Source: Corallococcus sp. CA053C (lineage in GTDB: Bacteria; Myxococcota; Myxococcia; Myxococcales; Myxococcaceae). Taken from it: a stretch of DNA of 48,262 bases. The stretch is taken from the NCBI RefSeq assembly GCF_003611675.1, contig NZ_RAWA01000027.1:1-48262 (forward strand), in the 5' to 3' direction. Both the position numbers and the translations under genes were made by a program. Numbering within the stretch: position 1 is the first letter of the stretch; each line of letters opens with the position of its first letter. Below, in pieces: positions 41,436 through 48,262 of the stretch. Under the pieces are notes generated by a model, which saw only the letters and a program-made list of their open reading frames with translations, was not told the origin of the DNA and did not search any database.

Positions 41436-43483
41436 CGCGTCCCCCCGATGGCCGCTTCGTGCGCTTCGATGAAGCGCGCGCCCTGGGTGACGAACTCGTC
41501 GAAGGCGCGCTGGTTGTCCACGAACCAGTGGGCCTCCACCACCTTGCCGTCCTTGAGGGTGAGCACCTCGCAGATGTCCGCCGACAGGCGCAGGTCCGTG
41601 CCCGGCAGGTGCGCGGTGTTGCTCCAGTAGAGGACCGCGTGGTTCGCGTCCGCGAGCAGCTCCTTGAGCCGCACGTTGAGCGTGCCCACCGTGTAGCGGA
41701 ACGCGTTGACGAAGAAGTCCAGCACCGCGTCCTTGCCCTTGTGCGCGCCCGCGAGCGGGCTGCGGCCCGGGAAGTGGTAGACGACGTCCGGGGCGAGCTG
41801 CCGCGACAGCGCGGGCAGGTCCAGCGTCACGAAGCCGTCGAAGCCTTCGCGCGCGAGCGTCATGTTGGGGTGCTCGTCGGGCGAGGCCTTCAGCGTCATC
41901 ACCTCGAAGCTGCCGGAGAAGTCGCGCTTGAGCCGCCCAAGCTCCCGGGCCACCGTCTCCAACGTGTGGCGGATCTGCTCCTCGGTGTGCAGCGAGGAGA
42001 TGAAGAAGCGCAGCCGCGCGCCGTCGTTGGCCACCGCCGGGTAGATCATCGGCGCCACGTTGATGCCCTGATCCATCAGGATGCCCGACAGGCGGATGGC
42101 CTGGAGCGTGTCACCCACGATGACGGGCACCACGCCGGAGCCGCTCGACGTGCCGGTGTCGAGTCCGTGCTCGCGCGCGAGCGACAGGAAGAGCTTCACG
42201 CGCTCGTGCAGCCGCGTCACCCGCTCCGGCTCGCGCTGCATCACCTGGATGGCCGCGAGCGCCGCCGCCGCGTTCGACGGGGGCATGCCCACGCTGTAGA
42301 TGAAGCCCGGCGACGTGTAGCGCAGGTACTCCACCAGCTTGCGCGAGCCCGCGATGTAGCCGCCGCAGCTCGCCAGCGACTTGCTGAGCGTGCCCATCCA
42401 CAGGTCCACGTCCCGGCCGTCCACGCCGAAGTGCTCCCCCACCCCGCGCCCCGTCTTGCCGAGCACGCCCAGCGAGTGCGCCTCGTCCACCATCAGGAAC
42501 GCCCGGTGGCGCTTCTTCAGGGCCACGAGCGCGGCGAGGTCCGGCACGTCGCCGTCCGCGCTGTACACGCCCTCCACGACGATGAGCACGTTGGCGTGGT
42601 CCCCGCGACGGCGCGTCAAGAGCGCGTCCAGCCCCGCCAGGTCCTGGTGCCGGAACGGCAGCCGCGTGGCGCCGGACAGCTCCGCGCCTCCCAGCACGCT
42701 GTCGTGGATGAGCTCGTCGTAGACGATGAGGTCCTGCGGGCCGAACATATGCCCCAGCGTCGTCACGTTGGTGGCGTGGCCGCCCACGTAGACGAGCGCG
42801 TCCTCCGCGCCCACCAGCTTCGCGAGCGCCGCCTCCAGCTCCACGTGCACCGGCCGCTCGCCGGAGATGAGGCGGCTGGCCGACACGGACGTGCCGTAGC
42901 GGTCGATGGCGTCCTTCGCCGCCGCCGACACGTCCGGGTGACCGGACAGGCCCAGGTAGTTGTAGCTGGCGAAGTTGACGACCTCGCGCTGACCGATGAC
43001 GGCGCGGTCGCCGTTGATGCCCTCGCAGCGGCGGAAGTACGGGTTGCCCACGCCCGGCACGTCCAGGAGCCGCAGGCGCCGGCTGTTGTTCTTCACGTCG
43101 TCGTCGTCCGCGAAGCTGGGCGCCGCGCTCGTCGTCCGCGGCTCCACGCGCACGCGGTTCGTGATGACGTTGGGGTTGCCCTGCGCCGCCGCCTGGCCCA
43201 GGTGCTGGGCGAGCTGCGAGATGGTGGGGTAGTCCCACACGAGCGTGCTCGCGAGCCGGCGCTCCAGCAGGTCCTCCAGGTCGCCCGACAGCGTCACCGC
43301 CTCCACGGAGTCGAGGCCATAGCGCGTGAGCGGCACCTTGACGTCGATCTCCTGCGCCGAGCGCTGCATCAGCGTCGCGATGCGCTGGACGAGCCAGCTC
43401 TCGATCTGCTGCGCGCTTCCCCCGGGCCGTAGCTCGGGGGTACCGCCATCCTGTGGCGAAACGGAAGTGTCTTGGGCGTTCAC
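41432..43483 (-). CDS. ACP - alpha-oxoamine synthase - SnoaL fusion
   Basis: A 683-residue three-domain enzyme. Residues 25-100 are an acyl carrier domain with the phosphopantetheine Ser59 in YGLDSVEAV. Residues about 165-520 are a PLP-dependent alpha-oxoamine synthase (BioF/KBL/serine palmitoyltransferase group): VNFASYNYLGLSGHP, DEAHSLG (Asp333, His336) and GTLSKSLASCGGY with the PLP Lys368. These enzymes condense an acyl thioester with an amino acid and lose CO2, giving an alpha-aminoketone. Residues about 555-683 are a SnoaL/NTF2 domain like the next gene. ACP fused to such a synthase is seen in PigH of prodigiosin biosynthesis. The start is GTG 43483, with GAGGGA about 8 bases upstream. 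Confidence 0.9.
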   Translation of the reverse strand: MNAQDTSVSPQDGGTPELRPGGSAQQIESWLVQRIATLMQRSAQEIDVKVPLTRYGLDSVEAVTLSGDLEDLLERRLASTLVWDYPTISQLAQHLGQAAAQGNPNVITNRVRVEPRTTSAAPSFADDDDVKNNSRRLRLLDVPGVGNPYFRRCEGINGDRAVIGQREVVNFASYNYLGLSGHPDVSAAAKDAIDRYGTSVSASRLISGERPVHVELEAALAKLVGAEDALVYVGGHATNVTTLGHMFGPQDLIVYDELIHDSVLGGAELSGATRLPFRHQDLAGLDALLTRRRGDHANVLIVVEGVYSADGDVPDLAALVALKKRHRAFLMVDEAHSLGVLGKTGRGVGEHFGVDGRDVDLWMGTLSKSLASCGGYIAGSRKLVEYLRYTSPGFIYSVGMPPSNAAAALAAIQVMQREPERVTRLHERVKLFLSLAREHGLDTGTSSGSGVVPVIVGDTLQAIRLSGILMDQGINVAPMIYPAVANDGARLRFFISSLHTEEQIRHTLETVARELGRLKRDFSGSFEVMTLKASPDEHPNMTLAREGFDGFVTLDLPALSRQLAPDVVYHFPGRSPLAGAHKGKDAVLDFFVNAFRYTVGTLNVRLKELLADANHAVLYWSNTAHLPGTDLRLSADICEVLTLKDGKVVEAHWFVDNQRAFDEFVTQGARFIEAHEAAIGGTR

Positions 43484-43544
43484 GGTGCGTCCCTCGGGGA
43501 AAGGAACTGCGGGGGTGCTGCAGGGGGAGAAGCAGGCTGCCCGG

Positions 43545-45305
43545 TCAGGCCACCTGGAGAGGCTGAAGCGAGAAGAGCTGGCGCTCGTCGTGGCGGCGGA
43601 CGAGCTCGGAAGTCAGCGAGTCATAGAGACCCGGCGGCGGCTCGGGAGCGTCGTGCACCCCGGCCTCGCGGAGCAGGCGCGACAGGGCGAGGATGAGCCA
43701 CGTCCCCGCTTCGAAGAAGCCGCCCTGGGCCCGCGCGTTGCGCACCCACAGGTGCAGGCAGGACGCGGCGCTGAAGAGCACCGCGTAGCGCCGCGCCAGG
43801 TCGAAGAGCTCCGGCGACGTGGCGAAGGCCCGCCCGGCGCGCGTGGCCAGTTGGAGCACCGCCTGCGCATGCGCGCCCTGCTCCTTGAGGAGACACCGCG
43901 CCAGCGCCAGCAGCACGCCCCGGTGGGCTTCGTCCAGGTGCCCCACCTGGCCCTCCAAGCGCTGCACGGTGTCCGGCAGGCCCAGGAACACCTCGTCGGG
44001 GCCGCGCGCCACCAGGTCCAGGCGCTGCGGATCCAGGGGCGGCACGCGGTGGGACAGCGTGAAGAGGTTCTCCAGCCGCGCGTCCAGGTCCGGCACGCCG
44101 GTGCCCTTCAGGGTGCCCTGGCAGAGCGCGCGGAGCTGGAGCCCCAGCGAGTGCAGGTTCACCGGCGCGCTGCCGTCGAAGATGCCGATGAGGAGGTTGT
44201 CCCGGTAGAAGCGCTGGAAGGCGCCCCAGTCGTGCCGGTCCCGCATGTAGAAGCGCGCGCCCTGCACGGCGGTGAGCCGCTGGAAGGCCCGCTCCGACAG
44301 CGACGGCACGAAGTACTTCGCGATGGCGGACCAGGCCGCGAAGCGCTCGGGGGCCACGTGCACGCCGCGCAGCACGGTCTGCGCCACCGCGTCCGCGACG
44401 AGCCCATCCAGGAACGACTCCGCGCACGCGCGCGACACGCTGGGGATGGCGAACACCGTGTCGCCGTAGAGCCTGCGGCCGCGCGCCAGGTTCAGCGTGG
44501 TGCGAAGCCCCGTGTCCGCCGCGCCCAGCGCCAGGCCGGAGCACAGCGCGCGCGTGATGTGCAGGGCCTTGAGCGCCAGCTCCAGGCCGCCGCCCTCCGG
44601 CCCCAGTCGGTCGTCGTCCCGCGCGAGGCAGTCCGTGAAGCGCACGCCGCTGATGTCACAGCCGCGCACACCCAACGTGGGCACGCGCGGGAGCGGCGCG
44701 TGGGTGCCGGGCTCCAGCTGCGCCTTGTCCAGCATGAACAGCGACAGGCCCCGGGGGCCGCCCAGGGGGTCGGTGCGCGCGAGCACCATGTAGCCCTCGC
44801 CCCGGGTGGCGCGGTTGATGGGCCACTTCTCGCCGGTGATGCGGTAGCCCCCCGCCACGCGCCGGGCCGTCGTCGCGCCCGACAACAAATCAGCGCCGTG
44901 CGCCTCCTCCGAGTACGCGAGGCACGGGCTGTGGCCCGCGCGCAGGAACGCCGCCTGCCGCCGCTTCTGCGCGTCGGTGCCGCCCAGCCACGTGAGCGTG
45001 GACCAGGCCAGCGTGCTGGAGGACACCGTCACCGACAGGTCCCGCCGCGCGAGCAGGCGCGCGAGCAGCAGGAGCGACTCGTAGGACTCGAAGCGCCCCC
45101 CGTACTCGGTGGGGATGTAGAACTCCGGGAGCCCCAACGCGTGCAGCGACTGGATGGCCTCCTGGGGGAAGCGCTCCTCCTCGTCCAGCCGCGCGCCGCG
45201 CGCCAGGGACAGGGGGCTCTCTTCGTCCCACGGGCTGCCCAGCCTGCGCTCCAGCTCTTCCGCCCATTGCTGCGTCGAGGGGGCTGGCATGGGATGGCTC
45301 GGCAC
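43545..45305 (-). CDS. acyl-CoA/acyl-ACP dehydrogenase-like flavoprotein
   Basis: A 586-residue protein with the acyl-CoA dehydrogenase fold in residues 1-390 (EFYIPTEYGG, LAYSEEAHGADL, ITGEKWPINRA, TLGVRGCDISGVRF and the C-terminal FAD helices), plus about 195 extra helical residues that most family members lack. Where typical enzymes have the catalytic Glu in YEGT, this one has IFDGSAP (Asp377). It may oxidise an ACP-bound chain, as PigA- or TamP-type enzymes do, or be altered in activity. The start is GTG 45305; GGAGGA about 10 bases upstream supports it. It lies between the ligase (35-base gap) and the oxoamine synthase (61-base gap) genes in the operon. Confidence 0.85.
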   Translation of the reverse strand: MPSHPMPAPSTQQWAEELERRLGSPWDEESPLSLARGARLDEEERFPQEAIQSLHALGLPEFYIPTEYGGRFESYESLLLLARLLARRDLSVTVSSSTLAWSTLTWLGGTDAQKRRQAAFLRAGHSPCLAYSEEAHGADLLSGATTARRVAGGYRITGEKWPINRATRGEGYMVLARTDPLGGPRGLSLFMLDKAQLEPGTHAPLPRVPTLGVRGCDISGVRFTDCLARDDDRLGPEGGGLELALKALHITRALCSGLALGAADTGLRTTLNLARGRRLYGDTVFAIPSVSRACAESFLDGLVADAVAQTVLRGVHVAPERFAAWSAIAKYFVPSLSERAFQRLTAVQGARFYMRDRHDWGAFQRFYRDNLLIGIFDGSAPVNLHSLGLQLRALCQGTLKGTGVPDLDARLENLFTLSHRVPPLDPQRLDLVARGPDEVFLGLPDTVQRLEGQVGHLDEAHRGVLLALARCLLKEQGAHAQAVLQLATRAGRAFATSPELFDLARRYAVLFSAASCLHLWVRNARAQGGFFEAGTWLILALSRLLREAGVHDAPEPPPGLYDSLTSELVRRHDERQLFSLQPLQVA

Positions 45306-45340
45306 GGGGTGGTTCCTCCGGGCTGCGTCGGGGCTGAGGG

Positions 45341-46870
45341 TCAGCCGCCGGTCGCGGTGTCGTCCGCGTACAGCGCCGAGATGCGTTCGGCGTACGCGGC
45401 ATGGATGGAATTGCGCAGGGGTTTGCCGGTGGCCGTGAGCTGGCCATTGGCCGGGGTGAAGGGCGCGTCCGCGCGAACCCAGCGCGACACCCGGGCATAG
45501 TCCGGCAGCGTCGGGTTCACCGCCGCCAGCACCCGGTCCACGTCCGCGTCCGCCGCGCCGGGCACCGGGAAGATGACCGCGGTGTTGAAGGGCTTCGCCT
45601 CACCGAAGACGACCACCTGACCGATGACCCGGTCCGTGGACACCTCGCGCTCCACCCACTCCGGCGACACGTTCCGGCCGAAGGCGGTGATGAAGATGTT
45701 CTTCTTGCGCCCGGTGATGTGCAGGTAGCCGTCCGCGTCCAGCTGGGCCAGGTCCCCGGTGGCGTACATCCCGCCCTCGATGCCGGAGGCGACGTCGCCG
45801 GTGTAGCCAGAGAACAGGCTGGGGCCGCCCAGGAGCAGCTCACCGTCCGGCGCGAACGCCACCCGCACGTGCGGCAGCACCTTGCCCGCGCTCCCGGGCC
45901 GGTTGCCCGACGGCGAGTTGAGCGTCACCACGGACGACATCTCCGTCAGCCCGTAGCCTTCGAAGGCCGGCAGCCCCACGCGGTGCGCGCGCTCCACGAG
46001 CCCCGCGGACACCGCCGCGCCGCCCACGCCAATGAAGCGCAGCGCGGGCATGGGCGGGGCCGCGTTCATCTCGCGCGCCAGCGCCAGCATGCGAAGCACG
46101 ACGGGCGTGGAGATGACGACGTTCGCCTCGGTCTCCAGGAGCGCGGCCACCAGCGCCGGCACGTTCAGGCCCGAAGAGCCGCTCAAGCCCACCTTCGCCA
46201 GCGGCCAGACGACGTAGGCCGCACCCGCGCAGAGCGCCGCGTAGAGCCCCGCCACCGTCTCCAAGAGGAGCGACAGGGGCAGCGCCGCCATGTGGCGCTC
46301 GCCCGGCCGCGTCTCGATGAGCGGCAGCAGCGAGCGCACCACGGTGTCCACCGCGTCCTGCGTCAGCAGCGCGCCCTTGGGCTGCCCGGTGGTGCCGGAC
46401 GTGTACGTCACCTTGGCCATGCCCTTGAGCGCGGCCGGGTCCCGACGGCCGGGCACGCCCTCGCACCAGTGCAGCGCCTTGCCGCCCAGGGTGATGGACT
46501 TGAACGCCGGGGCCGGGGCGCCGTTCGCGCGGAACACGGCCTCCAGCCGCTGGGGCTGATCCGTCAGCACGCCGTCCGCGCCGCAGTCGCGCAGCGCGTG
46601 CCACATCTGGCTGTCGGAGAAGAACGGCGGCAGCGACGCGACACACGCGCCGGCCGCCTGCGTCGCCAGGTCCGCGATGGCCGCGGCCGGGTGGTTGTCC
46701 GTCACCAGCCCCAGCACGGCCACGCGCTCCTCGCGGAGCCAGCGCGCCGTGGTGTCGACGTGGGCCGCGAGCGCCGCGTACGTCACGTCCTGGTCCGCGC
46801 CCCGGAGGGCCACGGCGTCAGGGCGCGCAGCCGCGTGCTCCTGGAGCCGCTCCATGATCAAGCCCGCCAT
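45341..46870 (-). CDS. AMP-binding acyl ligase (ANL superfamily)
   Basis: A 509-residue adenylate-forming ligase. Motifs: TYTSGTTGQPKGALLT (155-170), YGLTEMSS, ATGDLAQLD, ITGRKKNIFITAFGRNVSPEWVE (long-chain acyl-CoA synthetase style), and QLTATGKPLRNSI with the C-terminal Lys. It should activate a carboxylic acid, probably a fatty acid, as acyl-AMP and transfer it to CoA or to an ACP. It is clearly different from the convergent FAAL at 32638-34380. The start is ATG 46870 with AGGAGG 4 bases upstream. Second gene of the operon, after the cupin (40-base gap). Confidence 0.88.
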   Translation of the reverse strand: MAGLIMERLQEHAAARPDAVALRGADQDVTYAALAAHVDTTARWLREERVAVLGLVTDNHPAAAIADLATQAAGACVASLPPFFSDSQMWHALRDCGADGVLTDQPQRLEAVFRANGAPAPAFKSITLGGKALHWCEGVPGRRDPAALKGMAKVTYTSGTTGQPKGALLTQDAVDTVVRSLLPLIETRPGERHMAALPLSLLLETVAGLYAALCAGAAYVVWPLAKVGLSGSSGLNVPALVAALLETEANVVISTPVVLRMLALAREMNAAPPMPALRFIGVGGAAVSAGLVERAHRVGLPAFEGYGLTEMSSVVTLNSPSGNRPGSAGKVLPHVRVAFAPDGELLLGGPSLFSGYTGDVASGIEGGMYATGDLAQLDADGYLHITGRKKNIFITAFGRNVSPEWVEREVSTDRVIGQVVVFGEAKPFNTAVIFPVPGAADADVDRVLAAVNPTLPDYARVSRWVRADAPFTPANGQLTATGKPLRNSIHAAYAERISALYADDTATGG

Positions 46871-46910
46871 GCGTCCTCCTGGGTGTGGGGGTGGGGCCCG
46901 AGGCCCCGCT

Positions 46911-47486
46911 TCAGGTGCCCGCGGTGAAGCGCACGCCGATGCCTTCGAGCGCGTTGCGCAGCTGGGGGCTGCCCTTCGACTCGATCTGCTGGCCGATGGC
47001 AGGCACGTAGTCGAGCTCGCTCAGGTTGTCCTCGCCGCCCGTCACGATGGCCAGCAGGTGCGCCGTCTGATCCGACACGTTCTGGTAGCGGCGCATCAGG
47101 TCCGGCGGAACGACGATGCTGTCGAAGCGCTCGAGGACGACGGCGTGCTCGCCCTTGTCACCGCACTGGATGGAGAACTTCCCGTCCAGCACCACGAAGA
47201 TCTCCGTCGTGGACTTGTGGGTGTGCAGCCCCGGGCCCTCGCCGGGCTCCACCTTCGAAATCACCATGGAGAACCCGCGCGGCCCCTGCAGCGCCGGCTT
47301 CAGGTACGGGGCCGGCTCCGCGGTGTTGCCCACCAGCGTGTAGAGATCCCGTGAGATGAGCAGATCGAACACGAAGTCCGGAAACGGGACGCCCATGCCC
47401 TGGGCGCGCTCGCGCACCGTCTTCTGCTGGTTGAACCGGCCTACCAGGCCTTCCAGCTCCTGCGGCTGCAGTTGACGCGTACCCAC
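46911..47486 (-). CDS. cupin-domain protein
   Basis: A 191-residue protein with one cupin barrel in its C-terminal two-thirds. Motif 1 is GPGLHTHKSTTEIFVVLDG (two His and a Glu as metal ligands) and motif 2 is DSIVVPPDLMRRYQNVSD, in which the usual His is replaced by Arg/Tyr. The N-terminal 60 residues are helical. Quercetin-dioxygenase-like cupins are enzymes or small-molecule sensors; loss of the motif-2 His argues for caution over catalysis. The GTG at 47486 is chosen because GGGAGGA lies 5 bases upstream and a promoter is just above it; the frame is open further upstream through the promoter. First gene of the nine-gene operon. Confidence 0.8.
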   Translation of the reverse strand: MGTRQLQPQELEGLVGRFNQQKTVRERAQGMGVPFPDFVFDLLISRDLYTLVGNTAEPAPYLKPALQGPRGFSMVISKVEPGEGPGLHTHKSTTEIFVVLDGKFSIQCGDKGEHAVVLERFDSIVVPPDLMRRYQNVSDQTAHLLAIVTGGEDNLSELDYVPAIGQQIESKGSPQLRNALEGIGVRFTAGT

Positions 47487-47503
47487 CAGGTCCTCCCGGA
47501 GTC

Positions 47504-47517
47504 TGAACGTCAGTTCA
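47504..47517. promoter_or_regulatory. operator-like inverted repeat at the operon start
   Basis: TGAACGTCAGTTCA has 5-base arms TGAAC and GTTCA around GTCA and overlaps the predicted transcription start, between the -10 box and the ribosome site of the cupin gene. A repressor bound here would block the whole operon. Confidence 0.45.
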
Positions 47518-47521
47518 AGGG

Positions 47522-47550
47522 ACGATACATGTGTCGCTGGAATGCTCCAA
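47522..47550 (-). promoter_or_regulatory. sigma70-like promoter of the nine-gene biosynthetic operon
   Basis: On the minus strand TTGGAG (47550-47545), a 17-base spacer and TATCGT (47527-47522) precede the cupin GTG by about 36 bases. The 127-base gap 47487-47613 is notably AT-richer than its surroundings. Confidence 0.55.
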
Positions 47551-47613
47551 CAATCACAGAATCGTACTTTCTCATTTTTGAAGCTTCTTGCGAAGTGACG
47601 TCGCTGTTTTGGC

Positions 47614-48262
47614 TCAAGGCACGTCGAGCGCGACGCCCTGGCCGGGAACGGCCATGACCCAGCGCACGACCTCGGGGCGGTCGCCGCAGGAGATGCGCAC
47701 CTCGAACTCCCGGCCCGCGGGCAGTCTGCTGGCCAGCGGGGTGGTGCCCTCCAGGAGCTGCTTGCCCAAGGCGACGCGGCAGCCGGTGGGGCGGGTGACA
47801 CTCAGGGTGCCGGTGCTGTCGGGCGGCGGGGCCGCGTCCGCGAGCGTCCGCAGGTCGATGCGCTCCGCCTGCATGACCTTGCCGAAGCGGTGCAGCTGGC
47901 CGTCCATGGCGGTGGCCACGAGCAGCGAGCCGGCGGTGGCACCCGGCGGCAGCGTGCGGTCCTCGTCCAGGCGAATGCCGGAGACGTAGACGCGCTCGCC
48001 CTCCTGGGCGTTGACGATCTCCACGCCGCTGGACGGCATGAACACCGCGGCGACCACCGCGCCCACCAGCACGACCCCGGCGCCGATGATCAGCGGGGTG
48101 CGCAGGCGGGACAGCGCCGACGGCGGCGGTGCATCGGTCGCGGCCGCGGGCACGGGGGCCACGGGCGCCGCGACGGCGGGCGGAGCCACCGGCTTCGGCG
48201 CGACTGGCGCGGAGCCGGACGTCGACCCCGCCGGCGACGGGCGGACGGGGGCGGCGCCATGC
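47614..48262 (-). CDS. C-terminal part of a probable PEGA-type serine/threonine kinase
   Basis: The visible 215 residues are the C-terminal part of a protein whose N-terminus lies beyond the right edge. An Ala/Pro-rich linker leads to a single transmembrane helix (PLIIGAGVVLVGAVVAAVFM) and an extracytoplasmic part. This includes a PEGA-like repeat at the end (GTLSVTRPTGCRVALGKQ, then TTPLASRLPAGREFEV). The linker-helix-PEGA tail is the usual end of myxobacterial Hanks-type kinases, but no kinase domain is in view, so this is inference. Its stop lies 128 bases upstream of the cupin start on the same strand; the promoter between them suggests a separate unit. Confidence 0.7.
   Translation of the reverse strand, partial: HGAAPVRPSPAGSTSGSAPVAPKPVAPPAVAAPVAPVPAAATDAPPPSALSRLRTPLIIGAGVVLVGAVVAAVFMPSSGVEIVNAQEGERVYVSGIRLDEDRTLPPGATAGSLLVATAMDGQLHRFGKVMQAERIDLRTLADAAPPPDSTGTLSVTRPTGCRVALGKQLLEGTTPLASRLPAGREFEVRISCGDRPEVVRWVMAVPGQGVALDVP

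Noticed and set aside
37026-41630. A 1500-codon open frame on the + strand across the RND, cytochrome and SnoaL genes.
   Set aside because: It crosses four well-supported genes on the other strand and its product is low-complexity Arg/His/Gln-rich, the usual antisense shadow in such DNA.

Overview
The window is very GC-rich bacterial DNA with G/C-dominated third codon positions, many lipoproteins, a DUF4476 protein, TPR and modular secreted proteins, and the C-terminal part of what looks like a PEGA-type serine/threonine kinase. Together these point to a myxobacterium (Myxococcota, probably a Myxococcus/Corallococcus-like member of the Cystobacterineae). This assignment rests on style and family content, not on a marker gene. 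I see 36 protein genes (two cut by the window edges) and no tRNA, rRNA, CRISPR or insertion sequence.

1-12.5 kb: a partial MaoC-type dehydratase, a PlsC-type acyltransferase, an Omp85-type barrel, a small lipoprotein, a large secreted GH57-like starch-active enzyme (FN3, CBM25-like and CBM20 modules), a DUF4476 protein, a tandem OB-fold lipoprotein, a TPR-Slt lytic transglycosylase and an orphan lipoprotein.

12.5-22.9 kb: an M28 peptidase without a visible signal peptide, a macro-domain protein, a membrane fatty-acid desaturase, a haem-oxygenase-like diiron oxidase with a complete ligand set, a DUF47/PiT phosphate-uptake pair behind a Pho-box-like array, a GT-C-like membrane protein, a radical SAM enzyme and a second, acyl-CoA-type desaturase.

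22.9-32.6 kb: a leftward run of a LOG-type protein, a small membrane protein and a 1435-residue protein laid out like mammalian soluble adenylyl cyclase; a Cys-rich small protein; a two-gene unit of a multihaem cytochrome and a lipoprotein; and a small membrane protein.

32.6-47.5 kb is the most interesting part. Nine leftward genes with small gaps or overlaps (47486 to 34425) encode a cupin, an acyl-adenylating ligase, an acyl-CoA-dehydrogenase-like flavoprotein, an ACP-oxoamine synthase-SnoaL fusion, a second SnoaL protein, a membrane-anchored tri-haem cytochrome c, an RND/MMPL transporter, a LolA-like carrier and a DUF1302-like outer-membrane barrel. A convergent fatty acyl-AMP ligase (FAAL) lies at the far end. 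I infer a pathway that activates a fatty acid, loads it on the fused ACP, condenses it with an amino acid to an alpha-aminoketone (sphingoid- or aminoketone-like) product, tailors it, and moves it to or through the outer membrane. A sigma70-like promoter and an operator-like inverted repeat sit just upstream of the first gene.
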